From Paramacrobiotus metropolitanus (lineage: Eukaryota; Tardigrada; Eutardigrada; Parachela; Macrobiotidae), in assembly GCF_019649055.1 (NCBI RefSeq), contig NW_026570311.1:1-64000 (forward strand): 64,000 nt of DNA, written 5' to 3'. Every line of letters begins with the position of its first letter. The stretch's first letter is position 1. Below, in pieces: positions 8,053 through 19,792 of the stretch. The translations under genes were made by a program, and so were the position numbers. The notes under the pieces were generated by a model that had not been told where the DNA came from, did no database searches, and saw nothing but the letters and a program-made list of their open reading frames with translations.

Positions 8053-8641
8053 GGATGGAACCGTCGTAAGCGTCGCAAACTAACTGTATTATTCGTTCAC
8101 AGGGCGTGAATTTTACAACAAACCAGTTCAAGACTACATGAAACAGAACGGCGTCGTTATGTTTTCTGAAGAGAACTGTGAAATTAAAGCTAACATGGCA
8201 GAACGATTCATCCGAACGTTACGAGAGCGTCTCATGCGACTGATGACCGCTCGTGATGGGAGTGTAAAATATTATGACAAGTTACAGGACATTATTCACA
8301 GCTACAACAGCACACCTCACACGGCGCATGGATTGGCGCCGAATGACGTCAATCGAGAAAATTCGCTTTTAGTGTTTCAGCGATTACAGTCCAACAGTAA
8401 TAACAAAAGCAAAGCTAAGGTACCGCTATTTAAGGACGGAGACACAGTGCGTCTTCGTTTGCAAAAGCAGCTTTTTAAGAAAGGCGCTGATGTGAAGTAC
8501 ACAAAAAAGCTATATCGAGTGAATAAGGTAATCAAGCATCGCGTACCTGTGTATGAAGTGGAACCTGCCGACGGTGGACCCAGTGTAATTGGAAAGTTTT
8601 ATGAGCAAGAGCTATCAAAAGTAGCTGACGGAAATGGCTAG
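7603..8641 (+). CDS. retroviral-type (rve) integrase with one intron
   Basis: The catalytic domain shows the D-D-E triad: Asp in YMADLMD, Asp in QVDRG and Glu in NMAERF. Before it lies a Polinton-type AYNLHKPSRRKF linker, after it an SH3/chromodomain-like tail with FKDGDTVRLR and GKFYEQEL. An open frame from 7603 needs a one-base shift near 7680 to join the main frame. Between the second Asp and the Glu, the coding sequence is interrupted at 8013-8102 by a GT-AG intron holding a CA repeat; phase is preserved across it. The enzyme joins the element's ends to target DNA. The last codons overlap the next gene by 8 bases. Confidence 0.88.
8013..8102 (+). other. intron with CA microsatellite inside integrase
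   Basis: Donor G|GTACTAC after codon DRG, acceptor TTCACAG|GG. Phase 1 on both sides. The (CA)n tract spans about 8019-8050. Confidence 0.75.
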
Positions 8642-9660
8642 TGTTGTTGGAAACAGTACACCGTTTTACGTAACATTACCAAGCGATGCGTCAATGGACA
8701 TGTATCCCAAGAACAGTGCGCAAATGTGGAAGACTAAACTAAAATTCCAATTTCCTTATCGGGCCGGTGGGAAGTGGGTTTGGTGGAATTGCAATATACA
8801 AACTCAATCTACAACATACCAAAAGAGCAAGAACTAACTGTTAACGAGTACGATGTCATCAGTGACACTTCCTTGTCATCGGTTCAGAATACGATCATCA
8901 TTCCACCGGGTCTATATACATTGAAGGCGCTAATTGACGTAATTGAGCGACAGTCGCCAAACTCGGTAGACTTAAAAGGTCGCAATGTTACTCCCTCACG
9001 CCTTCGCACAAATAACAGTACCACAAAGGTGTTCAATATACGTTATAATCCTGTAACGCTCAAGACGGAAGTATCGTTTAATAGCTTGCGTGGCAAGCTG
9101 CGTTTTCCGAAAACGATGACCGATTGAAAGGGTTACTTGGTTTTGTGCAGACTCAACACGATATAGACCCTTTAGACTTTAAAGATCTTGACGGTGTTCC
9201 TTCAAAATTTCGTTACTATATTGAAGAAATGATAGAAGAAGATGGGACGCCAGCTGAACCGTTCGGAAGAATTCCTAGTACTTTTATTACTCCTCGACCT
9301 TATCTATGGTACCTACTTAAAAGAAAACAACCGCTGAATGCTGATACGTTGGACGTACCAATGGTGGTAGCGTCCAATAAATCTGCCAACATGCAACATA
9401 ACAACACAACAATGTATGTTTATTCGGACATTGTGGAGTTTTCAGCGTTAGGCGATCAAACCGCACAAGTTTTACGTTCTATGCCTATTAAAGGAGAACC
9501 GTTTGATCTCATAACGGAACGATTCGACCAACCACATTATGTACCACTAGTACGTAATTTCGTCGAAACCATCGAAATCAACTTGAGCTCCGAAGACGAA
9601 GATTTTAAATTTCAGGCGGGAAAATCATTAGTGAAACTGCATTTTAGGCCTGTTCGTTGA
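8634..9660 (+). pseudogene. penton-like minor capsid protein, frameshifted
   Basis: Three consecutive frames with breaks near 8772 and 9118. The N-terminal frame has FYVTLPSDASMDMYP-x-N, typical of Polinton/adintovirus minor capsid starts. The middle frame contains IIIPPGLYT. The C-terminal frame has MYVYSDIVEF, a PHYVPL motif and a strand-rich end. Single-jelly-roll pentons occupy capsid vertices (family knowledge). Total about 340 codons, normal for the family. It overlaps the integrase stop and precedes a small virion gene by 24 bases. Confidence 0.82.
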
Positions 9661-9684
9661 AACGTTATAGCTCTAGTTGTTATC

Positions 9685-10186
9685 ATGGCTGCGCCCCATA
9701 ACCTTGTGCTCTTTGAACCTGATTCAAGTCTATTTGAGGAGCTGTTTGAACAGAATCAGATTGGTTATGGTCCATTAGGCAGATATCGGAGTTCAGGTCT
9801 ACAAAGCGGTTCAGGCTTAGCAGACTTTTTCCGAACAGTGTTTTCGCGCGTCTCCAAATTCACCGCTCGTTCGAAGCGCTCTACCCCATGCTAGAGCAGC
9901 ATTAGAGTCAGCAAAACCTCACTTGAAGCAAGCCGCTCAAAGTGTAGCCACCAGTGCTGCGGAAAAGGTGACTGAAAAGCTAGGGAAAATATTGGAGCCA
10001 GCTCAGCCTTCAGACGCAGCAGTAACCTCTACTGAAGCCCCTCAACTCGTGACTGTTAAACAGCAAACTGGTAGCGGAAGTAAACGCAAACGCCCTACTA
10101 AACATTCAAAAAAGAGAAAAAACACGAAACGACGAAAGCACCGTACTAGTAACGGTTCTTTTGATAAGTATCCCGATATTTTCTAA
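9685..10186 (+). pseudogene. glycine-rich, basic adenovirus pVI/pX-like virion protein, one frameshift
   Basis: First frame (9685-9894) holds GYGPLGRYRSSG and SGSGLADFFRTVFSR, the glycine-rich motif followed by an amphipathic segment typical of this position in Polintons. After a one-base shift near 9880 the frame continues with an alanine-rich helix, then an NLS-like tail of K/R clusters (KRKRPTK, KKRKNTKRRKHR). Proteins of this kind are internal capsid components that touch DNA and membranes (inference from adenovirus). The stop runs into eight A residues, 8 bases before the major capsid gene. Confidence 0.7.
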
Positions 10187-10200
10187 AAAAAACTACAAAA

Positions 10201-11544
10201 ATGCCTGAATATCTCCTACCACACTCAGAGCCGGCCATGTCTAGTGACATGAACCTGTTCTCCGTACCGGCATCGTTAACGGAACGTTTCAGCTATGAGA
10301 CACAAGAGTATGGACCAGAGTCGGCGCCTCCGGAAGACTCACCATTAAGCGGTAACCTGTCTTTCTTTATCCCGCCGTCATCCAACGGTCTGCTCTCGCT
10401 CACGGATACGTGTTTTGAGTGTGAATTAAGTATAAAGAAAAGAACGCCACAAATGCATGGGTGAACCTAGAGAACAATGATAACGTAGCGCCTGTTAATT
10501 ATATTGTGCATAGTTTGTTCAAACAAATTCATTTTACTGTGGCGAACAAGGTGATCTCTGACTGTTCACCTTATTATCCCTATCGCGCTATAATGGAGGT
10601 TCTAACAAGTTATACTGAAGATGCCATGAAAAGCCAGCTAACGAGCGGCGGATTTTATTTCGACACACCAGGCAAGATGGAACATGCCACAGAGAACACT
10701 GGTGAAGCAAAGCGCAAGGAGCTATTTGCTTTAAGTGCTAGCGTTCAGTTATCGGGAAAGATTTTCACGGACTTATGCGTACAATCAAAACCTTTGCTCA
10801 CAGGCGTGCCCGTGCACGTTAGCCTATACTTTAACAATTCAGAATTTTATTTACGATCATGGAATACTGGTGCGGCGGCTGCAACAGAATACAAGGCATT
10901 TATGAAACATCCACGCATAACCGTACGACGCTATATCCCATCACCGGATTTCATGAACGCTATTACACAAAAGTTACAAACAACAACAGCCAAATACCAC
11001 ATTGAACGCGCAGAATTAAAGGCGCGTGCTATTCCTGCTGGCACCCAAACCATAGCCTTTTCTGACCTCAAGTACGGCCAACTACCTAAGGTGGTATTTA
11101 TTGCTTTTGTGCAATCGGACCGCTTCCATGGCACAACAAGCCTCAATCCGTTTGTATTTGATCATTGTCGCGTTCGTCAAATCTGTATTAATGTGGATGG
11201 GAAGCAATACCCAACGATACCCTACATGTGTGACTTTCCAAACAACCGCTATTTAAAGTGTTATGACGGCTTCTTGGATGTTTTGAATCAAAAAACCATC
11301 CAGCTGGAGCCCATATTCTGGATCGTCATACATACGCAAAAGGATACACAGTGTTCGCTTTTGACCTGACGCCAACGGCTACAGGCTTAGGGCCCATGAC
11401 GCTAATTCGATCAGGGACAGTGGGCCTGGAAGTAACTTTGACACACCACTAACTAATGCCTATCAAATGCTGGCTTGGATAACGTGCGACCATTTAATAG
11501 AATTCACCAATTTACGCCAGGTTATTTGCGACTTTGCATCGTAA
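10201..11544 (+). pseudogene. double-jelly-roll major capsid protein, frameshifted
   Basis: About 448 codons in four frame segments, breaks near 10450, 11335 and 11437. Recognisable hallmarks: the N-terminal SLTERF, LSFFIPPSSNG, VAPVNY-x-VHSLF, a GGFYFDTPG block, then ITVRRY-x-PSPDFM and near the end FAFDLTPT, as in Polinton and adintovirus hexon-like capsids. The last frame closes with a conserved strand and IEF motif and a TAA at 11542-11544. Two jelly rolls per subunit build pseudo-hexameric trimers. Placed between the pVI-like gene and the protease, the usual capsid-module order. Confidence 0.85.
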
Positions 11545-11564
11545 TTAAACAACAAATCGTCACA

Positions 11565-12097
11565 ATGAACGAACAGGAAATTCGGAATATCATGTGGTCA
11601 CAGTACAACCCCGCTTCGCACATGCTGAGATCGGTGTTTCGCGGCGTTTACGCCCTAGATGAGCTACAGCAGCAGCATCTTACAGAGGTCGACCTACCTG
11701 CTGCGTTTATTGTAAACACTGATCCAGCCAGCGAACCCGGAACACATTGGATTGCCGTCTACGTTGAGTGCCCTCATTTATTGAAGTTTTCGATTCCTAC
11801 GGCAAACCCGTGGCCTATTATAGTCAGTCACTTGAAAATTTTCTGAAAACGCAACTCATCGGCCAGCCTGCGTCATCACCACCGTTGCCCCTATACGAAC
11901 AGCGAGCTGTTTTACAACAGCCATTGTCCACTACCTGCGCTCAACACTGCATGTTTTTTATAGTAATGCGATCAGTATGTCGCTTTTCCTATTCCTACAT
12001 CATTCATAACCTATATCGAATTGATAATCAATTTCAAAACGACTTGATGGTTCGTAACTTTATTAATGACTTTTCAATGCAAAACACGTGTTTATAA
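11565..12097 (+). pseudogene. adenain-like maturation cysteine protease, one frameshift
   Basis: Starts at the ATG at 11565, 20 bases after the capsid stop. Catalytic residues are visible in order: His in GTHWIAVYV, acidic residue in VFDSYGK, and Cys in TTCAQHCMFF (second Cys). The first two lie in different frames, with a one-base shift near 11775. Length about 177 codons fits adenovirus-type proteases, which cleave capsid precursors. Last gene of the plus-strand module; it converges with minus-strand genes. Confidence 0.87.
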
Positions 12098-12383
12098 TTT
12101 TGAAGCATTCTACTAACAATTAATTGTAATATTGCCCTCGCAAAATCAGGGAGGTGCTGCGCGCACACACCTTTGGTTTTGCAGAGGCCCGCGTGGCAAT
12201 TAAAATGACAAATCGACTTGGGGCCGCCAACGCGAATCAAAAATATTTACAAATAACATCAGTAATAAATGATTACGAATATACTGAAACTGATGATATA
12301 GCGATTAAAATTACCTAAACGAGCTAAGATGATTGCTTGAAAACCAAACAGGCACACACCACACATACACAGAAACATTCATA
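12098..12383. other. convergent intergenic interval
   Basis: Lies between the 3' ends of the plus-strand capsid module and the minus-strand module. AATAAA occurs at about 12264 on the plus strand. No coding segment supported. Confidence 0.4.
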
Positions 12384-12901
12384 CTAGTTCAGTTTGAACT
12401 GCTCCTTGAAACGCTGCAGCATTTCAGCACACAGTCGATCTCCGTGCATTACCAGAAATTCGTCCGGCTTGAAGTGGTACGCCTCCAGCAAGTTGCGTTC
12501 CGCATTATGATGCGAGTGCGCTGCTTCGTCAGCATAGCGGTACGGCAGTTGCTTGAGAAACAGCCCCAGCAGAGTCTTTTCCACATCCTTACAGACATAG
12601 CTTCGCATACGGTCCGTTAGTTGTATACGATCCGAGTAGCGGCATGCAGTATGGCCATCATGAGCTCCAGGTTGCAGCGGATCAGCAAAGGTATCCTCCA
12701 TAAGGTGGCAAAGCTTGCATTCTTGCGTCAGGCGTTTGCAAAAGCGCTCCATCATAGGCCACGGTAGCTTCTCAAAAATATCCTGGTAGTCGGCTTGGCA
12801 GACTTGCATGGTAGGGTACCCGGATCGTCCCTTCAGCACCTCATACGTATGCTTAAGGATGGTTCCGTTGTCCAAAAGTTCACAGAACGCTTTTCACTAC
12901 A
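12384..12901 (-). CDS. unrecognised cysteine-containing protein or final exon
   Basis: An open frame of about 163 codons ending at 12384, with an ATTGTAG acceptor just upstream at about 12902. There is no early ATG, so it is probably a 3' exon. Features: CKRLTQECKLCHLM cysteine cluster, a DGHTACRY segment and a helical, charged C-terminus. It may belong to the same transcript as the 13020-13739 gene, whose second exon has a GTGAGT donor at its end, but the phase needs a one-base shift. Family not recognised. Confidence 0.5.
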
Positions 12902-13019
12902 ATTGCAACAACCACAACAACCATAATAATAATATCAATAAGCTAAACGGTTATGAAATAACCAAAAAAAATAAGTAAATTTGGGTATTAATTATGCTGC
13001 TATCACTAGAACACAACAC

Positions 13020-13739
13020 TCACTTCATCGCAAGTCGTTTCTCACTGGGTGAGCCGATGACCACCTTTGTTCCCGGTTCTTTCAGGCTGTTTGCTTCAAG
13101 GTAAACCCGAATGTTGGCAATGGGTACTTCGTCAAGCCTGAGGAGAAGCAACCGCAGAAATATAATAATAATGTGCCATAGAAACAAAAGCACAAGGTTG
13201 TTATATGAATGACTTTCTTACCATCCCCAGTTAAAGAAGTAACCTCCGCCCAGGTCATGCATTGCCGTAATGGGTGTAGAGCCTTCGTCATAATTGATCA
13301 GTCTTTCCAGTTGTCCACACAGTTGTAAACCCACTAGTTTGGCAAACTGCTTCGCATCTAACTCGACATGCTTGGACGCTAAACTCGGAACCCACTGACC
13401 CTCCTGATTTTTATCAAACTCCCCAATAATGTATCGCAAACGGTTGTTCATCAAGTAAACTGCAATGAATTTTTCTCCTCCAAATTTAATTACCGGCCCA
13501 CCTTCGTACTGAAATGCAACCTGCCCCTGGGTAAACCCACGCCGAGCTAAGCTAACTGCATCGGTTTTGGGCTTATACGAGTCCGCGGTGACCTTACGTT
13601 TCTTAGTACCAGTAATAGTTAATGCCCTAACAGGCTGAAGTGATGCCGGAATAGTCGACAACGATGGTGATGACGACAAGGCAGCCAAAAGGTCACTGTT
13701 ATCACCTGATACACTATCTACGCTTCGCATTGCAGCCAT
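13020..13739 (-). CDS. two-exon unknown protein, PC4-like strand-helix core possible
   Basis: Exon 1 (13219-13739) starts MAAMRSVDS, has a serine-rich leader and a KKRK nuclear-type signal, then a strand-rich core with FGGEKFIAVY, IIGEFDKN, GQWVPS and HVELDAKQFAKLV. This order (strands, W-V-P, then helix) recalls PC4/Sub1 single-strand DNA-binding domains; similarity is weak. A GTAAGA donor and CTCCTCAG acceptor join phase 2 to exon 2 (about 13020-13139). A further GTGAGT donor overlaps the stop, so the gene may run on into 12384-12901. Upstream, TATAAA at 13903-13909 on the minus strand is a possible promoter. Confidence 0.55.
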
Positions 13740-13954
13740 TGCGGTGAAAATTTAAAATACTCACAAATAACGGTAACACGCTACGATAACGCTTTAAACT
13801 CAAAGCAGACAAACAGAATAATGGACAACTAAATCAAAGTGGAGGCAGGAATACGCAAACTCTATGCACTAACATCAGAAACACGAGCCGACCTAATCAT
13901 TTTATAGCCAACTAAATAGGTTAAAACATCAGCATGTTTATTCTTGCTTTTTTT

Positions 13955-16900
13955 TTAGTCATCGGGTGGACACCCTTTATACAATGCATCAGCTAAAGTA
14001 CTAGCATTGTTTGCTTCCGTTATCTCGGGCATCGCCTCAAACTCACGTTGGTCAGACGAAAGTCCATAGAAAGTGACGGAAAGGGACTCGGGCTGAACGT
14101 TACCATGAGCGCTATCGGAGGCGGTCTCATCTTGGAGAGGTTGGGTTGCGATTTTCAACATCGAATCAAAATTCAACACCGTTCCTGTAAGTTTATTAAT
14201 TTCAAATCCTTTGATTTTACAGACCTCCTGCCCAGATGCCGTAACGTAGCTGTAAGATTTTGGACCAGTACTACAGAAGCGCGTAATGAAGTCGTCCTCG
14301 GCCAGCTCATTACTTAACATCCCCAGAGTGGACCCGGTTTCAAACGGCTTATCACCTGGACGCTGAACAAAGATAATGCTGTCCTACAGTTTAAAAGCTA
14401 TGTTTTTTTCTCGTTTCTTCTAGTTTCATATGCTTTACGCTAATGCTTTAGCTCTTACCGTATCAAAGTATAGTAATCGCTCGCCAGCTCTTTGCATGAA
14501 TTTCAATAAATGTAATCTTGCGTGTGCCGTTGTAAACCTGACAGCAAAAAATAAGTACAAGTCTAATTTACCTGATTTAAATGAAGCACTAAAACTGAAA
14601 CTATTATCACTTACGCTGCTAGAACCACGTTCGTTTTCGGGTTAGTCGGAACCATAGCATCCTTCCTCGTGTACATTATTTGTACAACGTCATCCGAAAA
14701 TACGTCATAATCATGGATTTCGAATTCTGAAGACGTTAAATAGTGCAGAAAATCCTTCACAGTGTTCACGAAAACTGTGCTGAGAAGGTTATTTCTCATT
14801 CCCAGCCGGCCCCAAAAGCTGTAAACACCATAGCATAAATTATTAATACTACAACTACTCTTAGTGTATGACCGACACCAAACAAACAAAAAAAAATAAG
14901 CACTAACCTGTTCAGGCACAACTTAGCGAGCTGCCGCAGTCCCGGATTCCAGCTTATTTTGGAACCGTCCAACCGGATGCCTTCCGTTTGGAAAAAGTGG
15001 TCCAGAAACGCATCTTGCTGCTCTGGAGTTTTAATATCAGCCGGCCAGCCAGAAGCTTGCACTTTAAGCGCCAGGAACAAATCAATATAATCAGCAAAAA
15101 AGCGCTCTCTGCTGTCGGGATAGTGCCATACTTCGTGAATTTCCATTAGTTCATAACCATTTTTCACGGCTTCTTGTAGTTCTAGTGTGCACCAAGTCCC
15201 CGTCAGAGCTCTTTGCTCCGGATCCTCGTGCGTGCAAACTTGCTGATTCTTTTCTTCAGCGCAGGTGCGGCATAACGTGAAAATCAGTTTATCGAAATGC
15301 GCCGGTAATATCGGTATCATCAGGTTGCGAGGCGGTAATATTTTGCAATGCATAATTCCGAAATAGTTATCCAAGGTTTTAAAATTATTAGTAATTCTTT
15401 TATGCTTGCCAACCGGATAGCGCTTGTTTTATTGACATATGGATATTCGGATACAACATCCAAGTACATTATCTTCTCTCCAGGCTTGACCTTATAGTCT
15501 AACACTAGGGCATTTACTCGTCCTCCGAACAATGCTTTTCTCGGTCAAGCGGTTCAACAATCCGTATGTTCTTTATAGCAGTAGCAAAATTAGCGTCGTT
15601 TTAATGCGACTGTCATATTCACATTCCCAAACGCTCACAATATTGATTTTAAGCTTTTTCAACATTTCTTCGCGCCGTACGGTTCGCTCGTACAACTCAC
15701 CCATTGTGGCGTCCTGATGCGGGTGGCGTGTACTTGGATTCGTGCATATTGGATGGCCATGGTGCACGCACCCATAAAATTCATATGCAGTTCGACTTTC
15801 CAGATGGTACCCATCAATGAATAATGCACCAATTTTGAATTCTCGCCCAGTTCAATACCTTGGCTCTGACTTATACACTGTAACCATGAATTGGCTTTAT
15901 TGGAGGATATTCTGTTGCTGGGCATACGAATAACCTCAACTTCCAAAGGCTTTAGCAGCCTGGACCTCCAAAAATAATGACAAACACTTGGAAGGGTTAA
16001 ACCGGATTGAAAAATACATAGTCCATCCGTAATTTTGAAAAAAAGTTCGCGCAGCTGCATTGCACAACAACGTAGCGTGGTCACGTCTTGGTGGCAATAG
16101 GCAGCCAGTTCCTTGTTGACGTCATACAATCCTCTTTTTAAAGCTTTGTCTTCATTATAGAATTCCATAAATGCATGTTTTTCTTTATCGCTCATAAATC
16201 GGTAGTTGAACTTTTCAATGTCCGGATAGTCAATAACTGTGTTCCAAAATTGTGGTCGGTGCAGGACATGTGGAAATTTACCTTTTAGTTTTCCTCGACG
16301 GCGAATGATTTCGCCCAGTTGTCCAATGACAAAGGAACATAATTGAGCGTATCCCGAAAGTTAATGCCAAACTCCCGATCGCGCAGGTGCGTGATTTGGG
16401 AACCTTTCATGATAACGTCAGGCGCTTGACCTTTCTGAAGCAGCCATTTTAAAATAAAATAGCCATCGAACCTAGAAAGCCCACCATTTTATCCGTAAGC
16501 TGTATACTTTCAACGTATTTCATGTTGTGTGAAACAGAAGAAGAACTAAAATTTCTTACCCTCTAAAGTTATGTGCCAAACAAAAGAATCCAGCATGCTT
16601 TTCTTGGAAAATGTCTCGCAAAATTGGCAAATTGTACATTTGAAACTAGCAGATTTGTGCTTGGCTAATACTTTGTCGTCAAGTTTCTCGGGTTTAATAT
16701 AGCAGTCATGGTGTCTGGTAATACATAACACAGGCAAACCGAATAAATTTCGCCGCATACATGGTCTGTCCCGTATCCTCGTTTCACGTTCGTCTTTATG
16801 AATGCTGAGCAATCTATGCAGACCTTGAATTTTTCGCAAATGCTTTTCTTTTGTTATGGTTTGTGCTTTTCGCTGTCTTTGCAAGGTGGTGGTTAAAACA

Positions 16901-17961
16901 CTCGTTGTTTCTAAAGCCCGTTCGATTGCATCCCGCACAGTATCGCGCAAAGTTTGCTTCGAGCTCACATCTTTCGCGCAAGCAAAGCTTGCAGGTATAT
17001 TTACAGCGATGATCACCTTCGTGAGAGTACCCTGATTACAATGAAAACACCATTTGCTTTTTTTCGTACCACCCTTGAAGAGATGTTAAAACGTCAAAAT
17101 GGTTGGCATAATACAATAGCATTAAGCGTTTTTCCTGAATTCGCCAGCAAAGATAATGCTGTTAAGCTGTTCCAGTCCAACAATTATGATTTGATAATCG
17201 CTTAGTAACTTTTGAAAAGTCTCTACGTCGTCCAGGCTGTAGCGCCGCTCCGTCAGGCCTGCAGCTATTACCAGCTGTTTCGCCAATAATGTCTGCTGAT
17301 CCTTATGCTGCTTTTTCTGGGTGCTTATGTGCCCTGGTGTCACGTAGCGTTGAATACAGCTGCAGATCGTCATCTGCTAAGGCTTTAGCCGTTACTAGGG
17401 ACCGTGGTAAACATAAATTATCGTCGTTCTTTATGCGCACGATAGACATCTTGTTTTTCAGTAGCCTTTTAACGCTTTCAGGAATCACTAGATTGTCATT
17501 ACCTCCACCATCCGGCGTTTCTGTGTACTGGACTTCAATCCTGAAGCTTTCATCCAAGCGAAAGCTTGTTGAACTTTGCATCACCCGTTCCACGCGCGCC
17601 ATGATACGATCCACAGTTAGTTCGTCCCGCCGCATTAACGGTGTCCAAATAGGAATCTTCTTTCGCAAATGATCGCTGTATAATTGCACGCGTACCATAT
17701 ACCAAGGCTGAATTTTGTCTACCAAAATTCTGTTAAGCAGTTCTTCAAAAATGCTTTCTATTACTCCACAGAGGCGTGAAAACGGAACATCAAACAACTC
17801 GGGCGCGATGCGGCACTGAAAACCGCAAGTGCAGTTTTCCATTTCTGAGAATAAGTATCTGCTACCTGCTCAAGTAGCAGATTATCTTCTGAAATGCTAG
17901 GGATGCTACCTAAGCCATCTTCTTCTTCTTCTTCTTCGTGGTTGTCAGAATGCTCATCCAT
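13955..17961 (-). pseudogene. protein-primed family B DNA polymerase with four introns, frameshifted
   Basis: About 1220 codons. N-terminus MDEHSDNHE, then an acidic run and Polinton-type NLCLPRSLVTAK. Exonuclease region: FDGYFILKW (Exo II) and FNYRFMSDKEK (Exo III). Polymerase motif A is DVVSEYPYVNK; FWGRLGMRNN and FTTAHARL follow; motif C is split by an intron between YFDT and DSIIF. The end has TGPKSYSYVTASG. Introns: 16472-16559, 14819-14907, 14538-14614, 14384-14458, all GT-AG and phase-consistent. Frame breaks occur near 17840, 17350, 17060, 16600, 16260, 15770, 15560 and 15425. The enzyme replicates the linear genome from terminal protein primers (family knowledge). Confidence 0.9.
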
Positions 17962-18057
17962 TTTTCGCTCAATAAACACAACTTGTAATGTGTACACAGC
18001 TAATGAACTCAAGAGACTCCTTCGAATTATGATTACCCTGCTGAACGACGTTCACGG

Positions 18058-18066
18058 CTTTATATA
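18058..18066 (-). promoter_or_regulatory. TATA box of the polymerase gene
   Basis: TATATAAAG on the minus strand, about 97 bases upstream of the PolB ATG at 17961. Confidence 0.55.
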
Positions 18067-18201
18067 CTTGTTATTCTTATTAAAATCGGTCAAGTTCTAA
18101 CACGCCTTATCGACTAACAGCAAATCGTAAACAAGGGCTACCCACCACCCGCGAAAAAAAAAAGAAGAAAGCTAACAGAAGTCAAAGTTTGTGACCAAAG
18201 A

Positions 18202-19723
18202 TTACAAAGCATAATCAAGCATACGTAAACTAGTTCCTTTGCCAAAACAAGATTTTGCGTCTATCAACAACCTTTGATGTGCCTGGTGACACAATTTACA
18301 GAAACAGTTAATCATACGTGGAAAAGCCATACCGCGTGCAGCTAGTAGTAAACGTAACATATAGTACCGAAATTCGTTGAGGTAGCCAATGTTCATATCG
18401 TCTCCACAAATACGCACTGCACTGTAGATTGAGAACGCGTCGTTGGATGTCACTTTGCGCATGATGCTCTCCACTGCATCGATCCCGCGGCAGTCCAGGC
18501 GTGTTAACCAGTACTCGCAGATTGTCCGCCAAACCGTACGTAGATGAGGCGTAGTCCTCAGATGGGGAGTGGATCCTTGGAGGTCAGATGGAAAGTGTCC
18601 AGCAATTCCTCGGCGACATGGATGACATGGTGAGGCTGGTTTGCTCCACGAGCGAACAAAGCATTAAGCTTAAGATATCTACAACGTACAGAGCGATTAG
18701 TACAACGCAGCACGACTCTATGACTAAAGCTTAAAAGAATGATACATACGATTTCTCCGTTCTCATCCACCCGCACTCAAGGTACGACATGTCCGAGTGC
18801 ACATATCCAGGAATAAGATGGCGGAATCCGTAGACATAGACGTCCTCCAACTCCAGCGTGTTTATCCATTCCACGGTCTCCAGAATCGCCCTAACACTCA
18901 TGAAACCTCCCCTAACGGTGATATGGCGCAGCTCCGGTGCAACGTCCTGCAGAACCAGCAGTACCGTGCAGAAATGGTCGTGCATATGATTGATGTAGGC
19001 CCCGTTGCTTTCCCTCATGTCAAAGGTGATGCATTTCGTGCGGTTGGACACTACGCAAAACAGCTTCTTGCTAAAATTTCGAACTTCACAGTACAACCTG
19101 TCACACGGAGGATGGATGCCTTCATTGGTGTAGTTATCCACATCCGAAGCTTTGAAGATGACCTCGGGTTTGGAAGCTCGGGCAGCTATTTCTTCTTCTG
19201 CGTAGAAGTTGAACGCCGATGAAACCCGCTTCAGATGATATAAGTCAATGGGGTCATCAAGGAAACGATGTACTTCATCGTGTCCTGCTGGTAAAATGGA
19301 AGCCCGCATCCATCCGGTTCGGTGTACTGTCGCAACCAGTTCCTGGTGGGTGTTGCCGACGTCCAGATGTCCCTGGCGCCTTGCGCTTCAAGACTGTCCG
19401 CTGCATTGCCGGCATACACCGTCTCCACGCCATCCCTCCATGTGCACATCGCACAACCAAGGTCGCCTGGTTCTCCGGCTGAATGGTGGTGGGTCGCTTC
19501 CGGGGGACGTGGCGTACCACTTCAGTACATCCTCCAACTGGTGATCGAAGCAGTGGGGAAAGCGGTTGGAAACTCTTGGGAGTTGGAAATCCTTGAACAC
19601 CTCCTTCGGCACCGGTTGACATTCGGGACACGCCTCCGTAACAATCTGCGCTTCTTCGTCGCTGTCATGAACACACTTGCAATATTTACAAGGAGAACCT
19701 TCTAGTTGAATGCTACGCTTCAT
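18202..19723 (-). pseudogene. F-box-like, cysteine-containing host-type protein, frameshifted
   Basis: N-terminus from the ATG at 19723 has CKYC and CPEC pairs (zinc-ribbon-like). Around 19250-19300 a DDPIDLYHLKRVSSAF stretch resembles an F-box helix pair, followed by alternating hydrophobic blocks that look like divergent leucine-rich repeats. A GTATGT donor and TTGTAG acceptor (about 18750 and 18685) define an intron with matching phase. Exon 2 ends at 18202. Breaks lie near 19440, 19310, 18565 and 18510. F-box proteins recruit substrates to SCF ubiquitin ligases; capture from a host family is inferred. The F-box call is weak. Confidence 0.45.
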
Positions 19724-19792
19724 TGTAGTGACTTAATAAGCGAACGACTTACAAAAACTGGAAATGAGCCGTTCGTGCGTTGCGTCGAGTGC

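Noticed and set aside
18797-19222. 141-codon plus-strand open frame
   Set aside because: Opposite strand of the F-box-like gene, which has splice sites, a TATA box and better protein-like composition.
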